Made by a program: the position numbers and the translations under genes | Assembly (NCBI GenBank): GCA_040768665.1 | Contig: JAXGMN010000032.1 | Location: forward strand, 62,001-126,000 | Origin: JABWBD01 sp040768665 | GTDB taxonomy: Bacteria > Planctomycetota > Planctomycetia > Pirellulales > Thermoguttaceae | Reading direction: 5' to 3' | Length of the DNA: 64,000 nt | The notes under the pieces: generated by a model | What the model was told of the DNA's origin: nothing | Database searches by the model: none | Seen by the model: the letters and a program-made list of their open reading frames with translations, nothing else | Part shown: in pieces, positions 36,340 through 44,619 of the stretch | Layout: each line of letters starts with the position of its first letter | Position numbering within the stretch: the first letter of the stretch is position 1

Positions 36340-36512
36340 TCCTCGCCGAGCGGATGCGAAGGCGCGCCGAGCTGGTGGGCGGTCCGCCACCATCCTTCTG
36401 GCCGAGAGTACGCCGGAGAAGCTGTGCAAGTCGTCGCATTATCTCTACTGGACGGGTGGCAAGCCGGCCGATTTCGAGATGCGGTTTTCTTTCCGCCTCG
36501 GCAAAGTCCTGA
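36340..36512 (+). pseudogene. DUF1080 gene fragment
   Basis: An internal piece of a DUF1080 gene, about 57 codons. The readable part LLAESTPEKLCKSSHYLYW then TGGKPADFEMRFSFRL is nearly identical to the 27242 protein, and the upstream bases still match its SGWEGAPGWW region with small gaps. Start, signal and the C-terminal two thirds are missing. It lies between two divergent genes. Confidence 0.75.
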
Positions 36513-36541
36513 TCGGTTGGTAGCAATCGAATCTTCTCACG

Positions 36542-38470
36542 CTACCGCGTAATCCGGCCCAGGAACGTGCCGTGGTTGATCGCCGGGTCGTGGCGGCGGC
36601 CGTAGGCGTGTTCGAACTTGCCGTAAACGACCACCATGCCGTTGCCGTCGGACGTCATATCCGGGGAAGAGTTGTATTTCACGTCGTCGACCCAGTATGT
36701 GGTCGCGATCTGCCCGGCGCCGGGACCGATCCGTGTCAGGGCCAGGTCGTGGTACATGTAGCCGGACTCCGGATAGTGCGTGTTGCACTTGTACACGCAA
36801 TAGAAGCTGTCGCCGAACTGGGCACCCTTGGCGTACCGCGATCGGCCCTTCTCGTAGATCGGCACGCTCGGCGAAAACGATTCGCCGTCGAAAAACGTGC
36901 CGTAGAGCGGTTCGTGATCCGCTTGCTTCTCCAGGGCGGCCAGGTCCGACCAGAGCAGAATCATCCGATCGCCAAAAACGTTCACGGAGGGGCCGTAAGG
37001 ATAGACCGACGGGCAGCGGTCGAAAACCACTGTGCCGGTAAACCGACCGTCCTCGTAAGGCCGCAGCACGATCCGCGTCCTCCGGCGTTTCTCCTCGTTG
37101 AGCTTCACTTCCAGCCACATCATCCAGAGCTTGCCCTGGTAGACCGTCAGGCCGCCTTCCCAGGTGCCGCAGCCGGGCTGGATGGCTTCAATCGTGATCG
37201 GTTCGGAGAGCCGCCCCGTGGCGAAGTCGTACGTCAGCACGAGCTGGCGGGAATCCATGATCTCGTAGTTCGGATCGCCGGTCGCCTGCCGGTTCCACAT
37301 CACCCAAAGCTTGTCCTGGAAAACGCACGTATCCGGGATCCCCTGGTACGAAGAGACTTCTTTCACGCGAGGCACGATCTCGTTGGTCCACTCGACGCCG
37401 AAGTCCGACTGGCGAAGCTTCGAGAGGTAGATCGCATAGCCGCGGGCTTCGACCAGGTAGAACGCATCCTTGTAGAACTCGATGCAGGGATAGGCCTGGC
37501 CGTCGGGAAAGGTCGGCACGTGCTCCGTCGGCCAGAGCTTCAGGCCCTGCCAAAGCTGCGGCTCGACGGCGGTCGTCGCGGCCCGGATCACCTGCGAGGT
37601 CACCGGTTCGCCCGCGGCCACCGGCTTGCCGTTCTCGTCGATTCTCTGCGGAGGCAACGCTCGCACACGGAACTGGTACGCGGTCTGCGGATCGAGTTGG
37701 ATCACGTTGTGGAAATCCGACCAGACGTTGCGAATCGTGGTCCACTGCGCCTCTCGCTCCCGCCGGAAGTCGATCTCGTGGTGTTCCCATCCTGAATTCC
37801 ATGCCAGGTAGACCGACGATGACGTGGGACGCGACGCCATAAAATCACGGATGGCCCCTTCCGACGCGGGCCGTCCGCCGTCGTCCGATGTGAGCGCCAC
37901 GCAGTCCGTCCGCACCCGCATGCGGCCGTCGACGTAAGGCACCAGCAGTTGTGCGTACGCCGCACCGGCCGGTGCGCGGGCGGTGAGGCTCAGTTTCTTC
38001 CAACCCTCGGTCGGCTCGGTCTGGCTCGCCTGACGGATCGTGATCCGCTGTCTGTTGGCATCCAGGAAATCGAGATAGATGCAGATCCGTCCTCCCTCCG
38101 ACAGTTCCACGTTCACCCAAGCACTCAGGGTGTATTGGCACTCGGGGACAATCGGCACAACCTGTTTCGCCGCCACGTGCACGATCCCCGTGAGCACGGG
38201 ACGGTCGACCAGGACCGCGCGCGACCCATGCAGCGCGCCGCCCTCGACCAGCGACAGGTATCGCGGATTCGCATAGAAGTCCCAGTCGTCGGGAACGTCT
38301 TTGCGCTGTCGTCCCGCCTCGAAGGACGGGTTGGAGACCATGTTGCCGGGCAGCGAGATCGAGCCGGCTTCGAAGCGGTCTTCATCAGCAGAAACAGCGC
38401 CTGCCAAGGCGAGGCAGAAGACGGTTGCCAGTCGGAAAGAACAACGCATGGGGGAATCGATCGAAGTCAT
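36542..38470 (-). CDS. large secreted protein with CBM/FN3-like domains and a propeller-like region
   Basis: A 642-residue secreted protein of no named family. The signal peptide is RCSFRLATVFCLALAGAVSA. Residues 30-190 look like a carbohydrate-binding jelly roll (MVSNPSFEAGRQ..., SAWVNVEL, KKLSLTARAPAG). Residues 200-300 read like a fibronectin-III-type domain (YLAWNSGWEHHEIDF, TAYQFRVRALPP). The rest has repeated strands with Trp (KLWVMWNRQ, KLWMMWLEV, RMILLWSDL) as in a sialidase-like propeller. It probably binds or cleaves a polysaccharide outside the cytoplasm. AAGGACC precedes the start codon. Confidence 0.7.
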   Translation of the reverse strand: MTSIDSPMRCSFRLATVFCLALAGAVSADEDRFEAGSISLPGNMVSNPSFEAGRQRKDVPDDWDFYANPRYLSLVEGGALHGSRAVLVDRPVLTGIVHVAAKQVVPIVPECQYTLSAWVNVELSEGGRICIYLDFLDANRQRITIRQASQTEPTEGWKKLSLTARAPAGAAYAQLLVPYVDGRMRVRTDCVALTSDDGGRPASEGAIRDFMASRPTSSSVYLAWNSGWEHHEIDFRREREAQWTTIRNVWSDFHNVIQLDPQTAYQFRVRALPPQRIDENGKPVAAGEPVTSQVIRAATTAVEPQLWQGLKLWPTEHVPTFPDGQAYPCIEFYKDAFYLVEARGYAIYLSKLRQSDFGVEWTNEIVPRVKEVSSYQGIPDTCVFQDKLWVMWNRQATGDPNYEIMDSRQLVLTYDFATGRLSEPITIEAIQPGCGTWEGGLTVYQGKLWMMWLEVKLNEEKRRRTRIVLRPYEDGRFTGTVVFDRCPSVYPYGPSVNVFGDRMILLWSDLAALEKQADHEPLYGTFFDGESFSPSVPIYEKGRSRYAKGAQFGDSFYCVYKCNTHYPESGYMYHDLALTRIGPGAGQIATTYWVDDVKYNSSPDMTSDGNGMVVVYGKFEHAYGRRHDPAINHGTFLGRITR

Positions 38471-38649
38471 GGCAGTGGTCCTTATAGTGGTGGTCGATCA
38501 GCCGAGCGAAAAGGACTCTCCCGATCCGCTAGCACGAGCTTCACCCAGCTCCGTGGAATCCGGTATCCGGACTGCCAATGCAGTCAAGGCGTACTATGAC
38601 TTCGTCGCCGCGCTGCTCCCTCCGTGTGACTTCATACTGGTATTTTGCC

Positions 38650-40008
38650 TCAAATTCCCCACGGTTCCCTTCCCGGTGGAAGCGCCAGCATCCGGTTCGC
38701 CTCGTCGTCGCCAAGGAATTGCTCCGCCTCCGGTTCCCACGTGAGCCTGCGGCCCAACTGCACGGCAATGTGTCCCAGATGGCAGAGCGAAGTGGTGCGG
38801 TGGCCGATCTCCGCATCGGCCAGCGTCGCCCCGCGGGTCTTGATCGCGTCCAAAAAGTCTCGCTTCTCGGGAATTTTGGGGATCTGAACTTCATTGGGCC
38901 CGATCGTCGAGTCGAGGATCGACTTGGGCTCGGCCTCGATCGGCGATCCGCTCGGCGAGCGGCCGAACCAGGCTTGCACCCAGCCCTCCGTCCCCTCGAA
39001 CCGTACGTAGGGCGTCTCGGTTTTGTAGAACAGCTCCACGCCGTTAGCATAACGATAGCGGACCTCGAACTCCATGAGGACATTCCACATGCTGCCCGCG
39101 GGCGGATACACGCCCTTGCCTTCGACTTCCACGGGCCCGGTGCGGTCTGTGCCGTTTCCCCACTGGGCGATGTCGTTCAGGTGCGTCCCCCAGTTGCAGA
39201 TCATGCCGTCGCAGTAATCGCGGATGTTCATCCAACCGGGGCGCTCGTAGCCTTGTCGCTGGTGTACCCGCTGCTCGGTATAGGGCCGCATCGGGGCCGG
39301 CCCGGTCCACAATTCGTAGTCGAGCTCCTCGGGCACCGGCATATCCACGTGCTCGGGCGAGGTGAAGACTCCTTTCGGCACCGCCGAGCGGATCGTGCGG
39401 AGCTGTCCGATTCGCCCGTTGCGGACCAACTCCACCGCGCGCTGGAACTGGGGCAGCGAGCGGAACTCGCTATCGGTGCGAAAGACGCGATTGTGCTGCC
39501 TGACCCGATCGGCCAGCAGCCGGCCCTCGGCGATGCTCCGCGTAAGCGGCTTCTCGCAGCAGACGTCCTTCCCGGCCTTGACCGCCGCCACCGACATCGG
39601 CACGTGCCACTGGTCGGGCGTGGAGATCATTACCGCGTCGACGTCGGGCCGGGCGAGCACTTCGCGGAAGTCGCGGTAGCGGCGGCAATTGGGGATCTTG
39701 CCGCAACGCCGCTTGTTGGGGCCGTAGAACGAGGCCACCCGCTCCTCGGTCACTTCGATCCGCCAGCGATCCACGTCGCACAGGGCGACCACCTCCGCGT
39801 CGGGAGCCGACATGAAAAACGGGAGGTTATAGGTAATCACTTGCCGGCCCACGCCGATCATGCCGATCGTGATCCGGTTGCTGGGGGCGACGGTCGCGTC
39901 CGCTCCAATCGCGGAGGCCGGAATGACCAAGGGGGCGGCAAAAGCACCGCCGACCATGGCAGTGGAGCGGGCCAAAAAACCACGACGCGACAGGGAGTTT
40001 CGCTTCAT
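38650..40008 (-). CDS. Gfo/Idh/MocA family oxidoreductase with Tat signal
   Basis: A 452-residue NAD(P)-dependent dehydrogenase exported by the Tat system (SLSRRGFLARSTAMVGG). The Rossmann fold starts at about residue 45 (ITIGMIGVGRQ), the catalytic-site motif is CEKPLTRS near residue 145, and the C-terminal domain (GPAPMRPYTEQRVHQRQGYE, MICNWGTHLNDIAQWG) is characteristic of the planctomycete secreted Gfo/Idh/MocA proteins. Cofactor would be carried with the folded enzyme. AGGTG lies upstream of the ATG. Confidence 0.92.
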   Translation of the reverse strand: MKRNSLSRRGFLARSTAMVGGAFAAPLVIPASAIGADATVAPSNRITIGMIGVGRQVITYNLPFFMSAPDAEVVALCDVDRWRIEVTEERVASFYGPNKRRCGKIPNCRRYRDFREVLARPDVDAVMISTPDQWHVPMSVAAVKAGKDVCCEKPLTRSIAEGRLLADRVRQHNRVFRTDSEFRSLPQFQRAVELVRNGRIGQLRTIRSAVPKGVFTSPEHVDMPVPEELDYELWTGPAPMRPYTEQRVHQRQGYERPGWMNIRDYCDGMICNWGTHLNDIAQWGNGTDRTGPVEVEGKGVYPPAGSMWNVLMEFEVRYRYANGVELFYKTETPYVRFEGTEGWVQAWFGRSPSGSPIEAEPKSILDSTIGPNEVQIPKIPEKRDFLDAIKTRGATLADAEIGHRTTSLCHLGHIAVQLGRRLTWEPEAEQFLGDDEANRMLALPPGREPWGI

Positions 40009-40033
40009 AACGTCACCTGTTCGGTGTTGAGAA

Positions 40034-40243
40034 TTACTGCTGCTCGTAAAACCAATCGATCTTGATTCGGGCCACGTGGATGCCGTCGCGGGCGTGGTAA
40101 CCGACCAGGGCCAACTCGTCGCCGACGAACTTCACGCAATGGTACCCGAAACAAGAATCGCCCATCGCGTGGTCATGGCAATTCTCCAGTTGAGTGCGGG
40201 GGCCCTGCATCCGGAGGCATTCTGCACGCCCCGTGACGCCCAA
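40034..40243 (-). pseudogene. possible C-terminal fragment of a sialidase-like protein
   Basis: The frame ends ...DHAMGDSCFGYHCVKFVGDE then LALVGYHARDGIHVARIKID and WFYEQQ-stop. This looks like the last strands of a secreted sialidase-like propeller, which in planctomycetes often neighbours a Gfo/Idh/MocA gene. No upstream part survives; sequence beyond about 40205 has no matching frame. Could alternatively be a short real protein. Confidence 0.4.
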
Positions 40244-40776
40244 GTCAAGGACGCCGGCGTCTCTTGGACACCTGCCTGCACTTCTTCATCTGTGAGCCGG
40301 AATTTCGGCGCGGTTCAAACAGTGGCGCCTATCGTCTGCAGAAGTAGGTCCCGCTTGCCGAGCGGGACCTGGGACTGCACACCACCTCGGCACCCCCAAT
40401 CGGCCCCGAACCACCCTAGACGCTCAACCTCAAAACGTGACCGTTCACGCGACGGAAGAGAGTTCAAGGTCCCGCTTGGCGAACGGGGCCTGCGGGGCAG
40501 TAGCCCACCCGGAAGTGCAGGCCTGCAAAGTGTTACCCGCATTGGAACCACGCCGGAAATTCTTACAAAACCAAGCCTGCTCCAACGTCCCTTGCCCGGT
40601 CGCGCTTCGCGACCGCCGGTCTGGCGCAAGTCACTCAGGCGTAAACAATTGCGCCGGAGGAGCTGTTGGAAATACAAGATCGCTCGCACCATGTGGCACG
40701 ACAGTTGCGACGTGTCCTAGCGGCCCGCAACACCGGCCAACTTTTCCACCGAATACCAAGCAAGGGAGTGCTTATC
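40244..40776. other. gene-free spacer with two related hairpins
   Basis: No gene supported in 533 bases. A perfect 10-bp hairpin AGGTCCCGCT-TGCCG-AGCGGGACCT lies at 40345-40369 and a diverged copy at 40467-40491. Confidence 0.5.
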
Positions 40777-41265
40777 ATGACACGAATCGTTCCGATTCAA
40801 TCGCGTCGTTTGGCCGCAGCCGCTTTTCTCGTCGCCGGTTCCGCGAGGAACCCTGCCGTTGACATCAATCCACAGCCGGAATCCGCATCGCGCTCGACGC
40901 CCGTGCAGGTGGCGGCCGTGGATATCACCCAGTCCTTCCGTCGCCATCCGGGCGTCATGCGAGGGCTGGACGAAATCAAGCACTGCCGGACGCTCCTGGC
41001 CGGCCGGATCGCCGCGGCGCGACGCGAGTTGTGCGAGGCCGAGAGACGTCTCGCCGCGTTGACCCCGGGATCCGAGGCCCATCGCCTCGTGGCGACGAGA
41101 ATCGCTCGGCGCAAGAACCAGCTCCGCGAGAAAGCCGAGAGAGCCAAAGGCGAGCTCCGCCAGCAGGAAGCCCGAATCTACGACGCGACGTACGATGTCC
41201 TCGTCGCCATGATCGTCCAACATGCCCGATGCAAAAACGTGCCTCTCGCTGCCCTTCAAAACTGA
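40777..41265 (+). CDS. OmpH/Skp-like periplasmic protein
   Basis: A 162-residue protein. The N-terminus (RLAAAAFLVAGSARNPA) is a weak signal-like stretch. The sequence VAAVDITQSFRRHPGVMRGL fits the start of OmpH/Skp-like chaperones. It is followed by a long charged helix (residues 70-140, many Arg, Glu and Ala) as in the coiled-coil arms of that family. Family members hold outer-membrane proteins during transport. AAGGGAGTG precedes the ATG. It stands alone. Confidence 0.55.
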   Translation: MTRIVPIQSRRLAAAAFLVAGSARNPAVDINPQPESASRSTPVQVAAVDITQSFRRHPGVMRGLDEIKHCRTLLAGRIAAARRELCEAERRLAALTPGSEAHRLVATRIARRKNQLREKAERAKGELRQQEARIYDATYDVLVAMIVQHARCKNVPLAALQN

Positions 41266-41312
41266 AGAGCGTTTGTGGACGTGACTGAGCCCAGCTTGTG
41301 TTGAAGTTCCCG

Positions 41313-41405
41313 TTAACTCCAACCCTCAGCCCGGTTCATCTGCAAAGCCTCCTCCAGGGCGTCGCGAAGATTTTCCAGCAATTCCGCACGCGTGGCGCGA
41401 CCGCC
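41313..41405 (-). pseudogene. possible HicB-like antitoxin remnant
   Basis: Reading the minus strand gives GGRATRAELLENLRDALEEA then LQMNRAEGWS-stop, similar to the C-terminal part of HicB antitoxins (TREEALENLREALE). The upstream frame is closed by a TGA right before GGRA. No partner toxin is seen. Confidence 0.35.
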
Positions 41406-41445
41406 TCAGGCCGCGGCACGATTCCCGCAGGATACCTACCGAGAG

Positions 41446-41802
41446 CTAGTTGGAAGCCGTTGATCTCAATACCGCCCTCAAATCGTCTTCTGTTCCAATT
41501 TGCCCGTCCGGCCCGGCGGAAGAAACAGTGAATTGGTCCGCTTCGCGTGTGTAATTGAATTCGTTGCCCCAATCATCAGCTCGCGGTGTCGTATCATCAT
41601 ATTCAAGTATTTCTTCCATAGACTGCGGCAGTCGTCCGTGTTCCTTGCGGAACAGGAGCACGACGTACGATACTTGGATTACGCTTTGCGCTTGTTCCGG
41701 CACTTCATTTGTAGCAGGTGTTCGTTCGCAGCCCAGAAACAACGCTGACGATCCCAGAGTGACGAGCAGAAGGATCACTTTTTTTCTGTCGCGCCGAGTC
41801 AT
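41446..41802 (-). CDS. lipoprotein with a GspG-like pseudopilin end
   Basis: A 118-residue predicted lipoprotein. After a basic start (MTRRDRKK) comes a hydrophobic stretch and the lipobox ALFLGC, giving an acylated Cys at about residue 25. The mature end ADDWGNEFNYT ... SSAGPDGQIGTEDD is the calcium-binding loop of type II secretion GspG pseudopilins (DxWGxxYxY ... SxGPDGxxGTxDD). The usual prepilin peptidase site and long N-terminal helix are replaced by the lipoprotein signal. Function unknown. Confidence 0.7.
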   Translation of the reverse strand: MTRRDRKKVILLLVTLGSSALFLGCERTPATNEVPEQAQSVIQVSYVVLLFRKEHGRLPQSMEEILEYDDTTPRADDWGNEFNYTREADQFTVSSAGPDGQIGTEDDLRAVLRSTASN

Positions 41803-41841
41803 GTTGGATGCTGGGGTCCGATGGGTAGCTGTCGGATATCG

Positions 41842-44397
41842 TCACCGCTCAGCCGCTGGGGCCGCCTGCGTCGAACTCCCGGAAATCGACACATCGGCCC
41901 CGGCCGGCTGAAGCCGCTGTTGGTTCGGCTCGCCTTGCGACTGCGCCCGCAGCGCGCCGGTGGCCCTTTCAATCACCCTGGCCACGCGGTCGCGGTAGTC
42001 GCGCAAGCGTTTCGGGTCCGGTGACCACTTGTTGACGGCCGTGGCCAGATCGGCCGGGGGCGGCAGCAGGCGGCGGGCCTCGGCGAGGGTCGCGCTCGCG
42101 TCCGCCGTCTGTGCCGTCTCGAGGCGCGCGGTGAGGCGCTCGAGGGCGTGGAGATACTCGTAGTCTTCCAGGCCGTCGCGCAGGTTCTCCAGACGCAACG
42201 AAGGATACAGCTTGCCGTTTGCGCCGGGATAGACGAGGTTGCCCATCCCGTTTTTGTACTTGCGTTTGCCGGTGTGGGCGTGGTAGATGTGCGACTTCCA
42301 AGGCGCATGCGGCCAGCGGTCGCGGATGTCGAGGTTGGTCTGCCATTCGCGGTTGATGCACCAGTAGAGCATGCCCTCGACCCCGTGCAGGTAACTGAGG
42401 ATGCCGAGCATGCGGCCGTCGAGTACGGGGTAGTCGAGGAAGAGGTTCGGGCAGGGATGCCTCGGCGCGTCGGCGGCATACCACCAGATGCGGTCTCCGC
42501 GTGCCCGCATGCGCTGGATGACCCGCAGTCGTTCGGGGTCCGCGAACTCGTGCAAGAGCGGCACCCAGACATTGAACAGCGGCCGCAGTTCCTCAATGGG
42601 AAACGAGGTCTGCATCAGCCCGAGTTTCGGCCAGGCCGCGCGGAGCGCCCGGGTGACCCGCTCGGCGTCGGGCAGGTGCTCCATATGCATCGACAACTCG
42701 TCGAAGCTGTAGAACGCCATGTACGGACCGAGTCCCAACTCGCGGATGCGCCGGAGCAGGGCGACGCGCTGGTCGACCTGTTCGCGGATCTCGTCGTCCG
42801 TGCCTGCCCGGATACGGCCGATGGTGAAGAAGGTGATCCGATCGCGGTACTTCTCAAGGGTCGCCAGGTCCGGAAACGGCGCGTCGGGGGCGTAGATGTT
42901 GCAGGGCGACAGGCGGTAGCGAAGCAGAAACTCGCAGATGGCCTCGCGCTGAGCCGGGCTGATGGTATCCAGTTCGTACCAGGCCCGGTAGTAGGTGTCG
43001 AAGAAGGCGAACGCGGTCCGCAGCGACGCTCGCCGCGGCAACTCGAAGTCGTAGACAGTCAGGGCGATCTCGACGGTCTCGGTGTGTCCCGCGCCGGAGA
43101 GGGTGAGCCGGCCGCGGTACAGGCCGGGCGGGGCGTTTCCGGTCTCGATGCGGCAGTAGGCCGCGCCGAAATCGCCCGGCGGTACCGTGGCCGGTTCGCC
43201 GTCCGGCAGGATCGCGTCGGGGATCGGCCCGACGAAGGCGACCGGGATATCGGGCTCCTCGGTGGTCACGCGCTGGAGGCGGCCGCACAGGAGCTGCTCG
43301 GCGGGAATGCGGTGGCGCCCGTTTGCGTGCACCAGGTCGGAGACGATTGCGGTTACCCTCGCTGCCTCTCCGTCGCGACGGCCCAGGAGAATCACCTGGA
43401 ATCCTTCGAACTCGCCACGTGCCGCGGAGCAGACGGCGGTCCGCGTGAGGTCGCCCAGGTCGCGGAAGAAGTCCGGCGCGCCGTTGAGGCGTTCGCTGGC
43501 CGGCAGGACGGTGGCGGCGAAAGGTGCGTCCGGTCGGATCGCCCAGTCGCGGAACAGGGCGTCGTAGTCCTGCTCCAGAGCCTGCTGCGCCGCGGCGGCC
43601 CGGCGCTCACGCCGCTGCTGCCATTCTGCCTCGCGCCTCGCACAGTCTTCGCGGAGCGCCCGCCAGCGGGTCGCGTAATCGCCGTCGAGCATGCCGAGTT
43701 CGCGGCCTGCAAAGATCCGCAGCTCGTCGATCAATCCGCAAAAGGAATACGCGGTTCCGCTGCGATCCGCGCCGTCGCCGATCACGGCCGCGGCGTCGTT
43801 CACCAGCAACTCGCGCAGTCGCGTGCCGTCCTCCGATACGGAGATCGGGCAGGCCTCGCCGTTGACGAAGATCTCCGCCGTGCCTTCGCGGTAGGTGATG
43901 ACCAGATGGTGCCAGCGCGCCGCTGCCAGGGCGGTCGGGGTCGAGAAGACGAGCCAGCGGCCTTCCGCATCCTTCGCTTTCAGCTCCGGCCGCCCGTCGC
44001 GAAGGTCGATCGTGTAGTTGATCAACTCGGGCGTCGCGGTGCGGTCGCCCTTCCAGAGGATCGTGCGGAAGCCGTCGATACGGTCCGGCTTGAGCACGAC
44101 CTCGACGGTGAAGTGGTTGCGCAGCGACAGGTTCTCGTGGTGCGGGATGCGGATACGCCAGCGGCCCGCGTCGAAGCGGATGGCGTTGCCGAAGATGCCG
44201 GGCCGCACGAGATCCGTGGCCGGCTCTCCTTCGAGCGTGCCGTGGCAGTTCCCTGCCGCGTCGCGCAGCTCCTGGGGGGCGGTCAGGTCGCACGTCCAGT
44301 GCACGCGCGGTGCAGCGACGGGCAGCCGCGCTGCCGCGGGCACCGACACGAACAGCAGGGCCAGGCACGAAAGAGAAATCGGTCGGCAGCGGTTCAT
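41842..44397 (-). CDS. secreted LamG plus DUF4091-type glycoside-hydrolase-like protein
   Basis: An 851-residue secreted protein. A signal peptide (LSCLALLFVSVPAAARLPVAA) is followed at residues 30-240 by a LamG/concanavalin-like lectin domain (NHFTVEVVLKPDRIDGF, ARWHHLVITYREGTAEIFVNGE). The main part has a TIM-barrel-like segment (MAFYSFDELSMHMEHLP, RMRARGDRIWWYAADAP, EGMLYWCINREWQTN) and ends in DGLEDYEYLHALERLTARLE, which is the hallmark of DUF4091-type proteins. It probably acts on glycans outside the cytoplasm. GAAAGGAAAAAG lies before the ATG. Confidence 0.8.
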   Translation of the reverse strand: MNRCRPISLSCLALLFVSVPAAARLPVAAPRVHWTCDLTAPQELRDAAGNCHGTLEGEPATDLVRPGIFGNAIRFDAGRWRIRIPHHENLSLRNHFTVEVVLKPDRIDGFRTILWKGDRTATPELINYTIDLRDGRPELKAKDAEGRWLVFSTPTALAAARWHHLVITYREGTAEIFVNGEACPISVSEDGTRLRELLVNDAAAVIGDGADRSGTAYSFCGLIDELRIFAGRELGMLDGDYATRWRALREDCARREAEWQQRRERRAAAAQQALEQDYDALFRDWAIRPDAPFAATVLPASERLNGAPDFFRDLGDLTRTAVCSAARGEFEGFQVILLGRRDGEAARVTAIVSDLVHANGRHRIPAEQLLCGRLQRVTTEEPDIPVAFVGPIPDAILPDGEPATVPPGDFGAAYCRIETGNAPPGLYRGRLTLSGAGHTETVEIALTVYDFELPRRASLRTAFAFFDTYYRAWYELDTISPAQREAICEFLLRYRLSPCNIYAPDAPFPDLATLEKYRDRITFFTIGRIRAGTDDEIREQVDQRVALLRRIRELGLGPYMAFYSFDELSMHMEHLPDAERVTRALRAAWPKLGLMQTSFPIEELRPLFNVWVPLLHEFADPERLRVIQRMRARGDRIWWYAADAPRHPCPNLFLDYPVLDGRMLGILSYLHGVEGMLYWCINREWQTNLDIRDRWPHAPWKSHIYHAHTGKRKYKNGMGNLVYPGANGKLYPSLRLENLRDGLEDYEYLHALERLTARLETAQTADASATLAEARRLLPPPADLATAVNKWSPDPKRLRDYRDRVARVIERATGALRAQSQGEPNQQRLQPAGADVSISGSSTQAAPAAER

Positions 44398-44451
44398 CTT
44401 TTTCCTTTCGATCGAGCCGGCGCGGGGCGCAACGGGCCATCAAGTTGGTCC

Positions 44452-44540
44452 GCCCAGGAAAGGGGACAGGCACCGTCGCCGCATCGCTTTCTTGTACGGA
44501 AAACCTGCATGGGCGACGGAGCCAGTCCCCTTTCCTGGGC
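44452..44540. repeat. GGGGAC-type palindromic element
   Basis: Arms GCCCAGGAAAGGGGACAGGC and GCCAGTCCCCTTTCCTGGGC pair almost perfectly, then CCGTCGCC / GGGCGACGG inside, closing on a loop. The single unpaired position is again the A/A (T/T on the other strand) in ACAGG/CCAGT. Confidence 0.85.
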
Positions 44541-44619
44541 TGCCGCGTTTACAGTTTGAGATATTATTCCTTTCATCGAGCCGGGGCGGGACGTGAGCGA
44601 TTTCCGCGGTGTGGCTTTT

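Noticed and set aside
42148..44559. An 803-codon open frame on the plus strand opposite the LamG/DUF4091 gene
   Set aside because: It mirrors the real gene on the other strand; no signal, motif or ribosome site, and it arises from high-GC third positions.
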